From positions 1 to 13,418 of the forward strand of contig CABUQK010000057.1 in NCBI GenBank assembly GCA_902493615.1: 13,418 nucleotides of DNA, in the 5' to 3' direction. A program made the position numbers and the translations under genes. Shown here piece after piece: positions 12,404 to 13,418 of the stretch (its first letter is position 1; every line of letters starts with the position of its first letter). The notes beneath the pieces were generated by a model that made no database searches, had not been told where the DNA came from, and was given only the letters and a program-made list of their open reading frames with translations. Origin of the DNA: an uncultured Collinsella sp. Its GTDB lineage: Bacteria; Actinomycetota; Coriobacteriia; Coriobacteriales; Coriobacteriaceae.

Positions 12404-12871
12404 ATGCGTCACAACGTTAAGAAGGGCCTGAAGCTCGGCACCGATGCGAGCCACACCAAGGCCATGAAGAAGAGCCTTGCTAAGGCCCTCTTCGAGAACG
12501 ACCGCATCAAGACCACCGAGACCCGCGCTAAGGCGCTGCGTTCGGTCGTCGACCCGATCATCACTTGGGCCAAGAAGGGCGACCTGCACTCTCGTCGTCT
12601 GGCTATCGCCAAGCTCGGCGATAAGCAGCTCGTTGCCGAGATCTTCGACAAGGCTGCCCAGGGCATGTGGCAGGACCGCAACGGCGGTTATACCCGCATC
12701 ATGAAGCTCGGCAACCGCAAGGGCGACAACGCTCCCATCGTTATCATGGAGCTCGTCACCGAGCCTTGCACGCCTAAGGCCAAGAAGGCTGCTCCGGCCC
12801 CCAAGAAGGCCGCTGCTCCCAAGAAGGTCGAGGCTGTCGAGGAGGCTCCTGCTGAGGAGACCGCTGAGTAG
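12404..12871 (+). CDS. rplQ: 50S ribosomal protein L17 with acidic/basic C-terminal tail
   Basis: Protein of 155 aa. The core, about residues 1-118, begins RHNVKKGLKLGTDASHTKAMKKSLAKALFEN and includes IKTTETRAKALRSVVDPIITWAKKG and GGYTRIMKLGNRKGDNAPIVIMELV. L17 lies near the polypeptide exit tunnel. After the core, about 35 residues of Ala, Lys, Pro and then Glu form a low-complexity tail. Such tails are common in actinobacterial L17 and absent from the 127-aa E. coli protein. GAGGAG (12388-12393) is the ribosome binding site. A strong terminator follows, so this is the last gene of the unit. Confidence 0.97.
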   Translation: MRHNVKKGLKLGTDASHTKAMKKSLAKALFENDRIKTTETRAKALRSVVDPIITWAKKGDLHSRRLAIAKLGDKQLVAEIFDKAAQGMWQDRNGGYTRIMKLGNRKGDNAPIVIMELVTEPCTPKAKKAAPAPKKAAAPKKVEAVEEAPAEETAE

Positions 12872-12897
12872 ACATTCCGTCTGCATAGGCTATATTC

Positions 12898-12928
12898 GAG
12901 GGGTACGTTCGCGTATCCCTCTTTTTTT
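12898..12928 (+). terminator. Intrinsic terminator after rplQ
   Basis: GAGGGGTACG (12898-12907) pairs with CGTATCCCTC (12912-12921) as a 10-bp stem with one G-U wobble and a TTCG tetraloop. T7 (12922-12928) follows at once. This is a textbook rho-independent terminator, 26 nt past the rplQ stop. It separates the ribosomal operon from truA, which then needs its own promoter or readthrough. Confidence 0.92.
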
Positions 12929-12963
12929 GTCGCGATACCGTTACTTGTTTGTTGGGAGCGCCC

Positions 12964-13418
12964 ATGACTGCGCCGTCTGATTTCAATTCGATTTCCGAGC
13001 TTGACGCCACGCTCGTATTTCGCGTGGCCTATGATGGCTCGTCGTATAGCGGATTTGCCGAGCAGCCGGGACAGACGACGGTTGCGGGTGAGCTGCGTCG
13101 AGCCATCGAGACGCTGCTTCGCCGTCCGATCGATCTGACGTGCGCAGGTCGTACCGATGCCGGCGTGCATGCCGTGGCTCAGTACATCAGCGTGCCCGTA
13201 ACGGACGCTGAGCTCGCCCTTACGCGCCGTAGGTGGCTGCGGGCTATGGATGCCCTGCTGCCTAAAGATATCGCCATAAACGAGGTCTACAGGGCCCGTA
13301 AGGGCTTTTCTGCACGCTTTGACGCGCGTTCACGTACATATACGTACCGTATTGCCGATCGCGATGCGCGCCCCGTGCTGTCCCGTGGTGCCGTGTGGTG
13401 GCATCGCTATCCCTTGGA
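12964..13418 (+). CDS. truA: tRNA pseudouridine synthase A (5' part, cut by window end)
   Basis: The first 151 residues of TruA, which makes pseudouridine at positions 38-40 of tRNA anticodon arms. The N-terminal FRVAYDGSSYSGFAEQPGQTTVAGEL is typical. The catalytic aspartate is D65 in GRTDAGVHA (62-70). FSARFDARSRTYTYRI follows near residue 115. The family is usually about 250-270 aa, so close to half is missing beyond the window. The ATG has GGGAG about 4 nt upstream, and an 18-residue lead before the conserved block is acceptable. It lies 35 nt past the rplQ terminator, in the common rplQ-truA order. I saw no convincing promoter in the short gap. Confidence 0.95.
   Translation, partial: MTAPSDFNSISELDATLVFRVAYDGSSYSGFAEQPGQTTVAGELRRAIETLLRRPIDLTCAGRTDAGVHAVAQYISVPVTDAELALTRRRWLRAMDALLPKDIAINEVYRARKGFSARFDARSRTYTYRIADRDARPVLSRGAVWWHRYPL

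Noticed and set aside
11435..12886. Minus-strand ORF of 483 codons opposite rpoA and rplQ
   Set aside because: Another mirror frame over two certain genes. It also crosses the rpoA-rplQ junction without any matching signal.
12891..12896. TATATT as a -10 element for truA
   Set aside because: It lies before the terminator, so a transcript from it would end at once, and no -35 is found at the right distance.

Overview
The window is about 13.4 kb of high-GC chromosomal DNA. It holds the 3' two-thirds of a bacterial ribosomal-protein supercluster (spc and alpha operons), preceded by a small molybdenum-hydroxylase maturation locus. Gram-positive or actinobacterial traits are a zinc-ribbon S14 of 61 aa, a Cys4-lid adenylate kinase, the order secY-adk-map-infA-rpmJ-rpsM-rpsK-rpsD-rpoA-rplQ-truA, and an Ala/Lys/Pro/Glu-rich tail on L17. 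Together with the selenium/molybdenum accessory genes, these suggest a gut actinobacterium of the class Coriobacteriia (Collinsella-like). That placement is inference, since no database was searched.

Region 1 (1-2707) carries a minus-strand yqeC-type P-loop gene, divergent from a plus-strand yqeB-xdhC pair across a 102-bp intergenic region. The three products match the accessory set linked to selenium-dependent molybdenum hydroxylases. Neither the hydroxylase subunits nor selD lie in the window.

Region 2 (2708-3018) is a 311-bp spacer. It holds a 65-nt near-perfect stem-loop, a likely promoter (TATAGT at 2876) and a structured leader before rplE. The genes normally upstream of rplE (rplX, rplN and the S10 group) are absent, so the supercluster is interrupted here.

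Region 3 (3019-9260) is an spc-type operon: rplE, rpsN, rpsH, rplF, rplR, rpsE, rpmD, rplO, secY, adk and map. The 5' half has wider gaps containing stable hairpins. The 3' half is tightly packed, with a rplO/secY overlap and an ATGA overlap at adk/map.

Region 4 (9252-9486) is a 129-nt nested palindrome that starts over the map stop codon and ends near a T-rich tract, followed by a probable infA promoter.

Region 5 (9493-12871) holds infA, rpmJ, rpsM, rpsK, rpsD, rpoA and rplQ. The 150-bp infA-rpmJ gap can form two mutually exclusive stems, as a regulatory leader would. A strong intrinsic terminator (12898-12928) closes the unit, and truA begins at 12964 and runs off the window.

All plus-strand genes from rplE on look intact. 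I see no tRNA, rRNA, CRISPR array, transposase or phage gene. The best candidates for something undescribed are the RNA/DNA structures between genes and the broken cluster.
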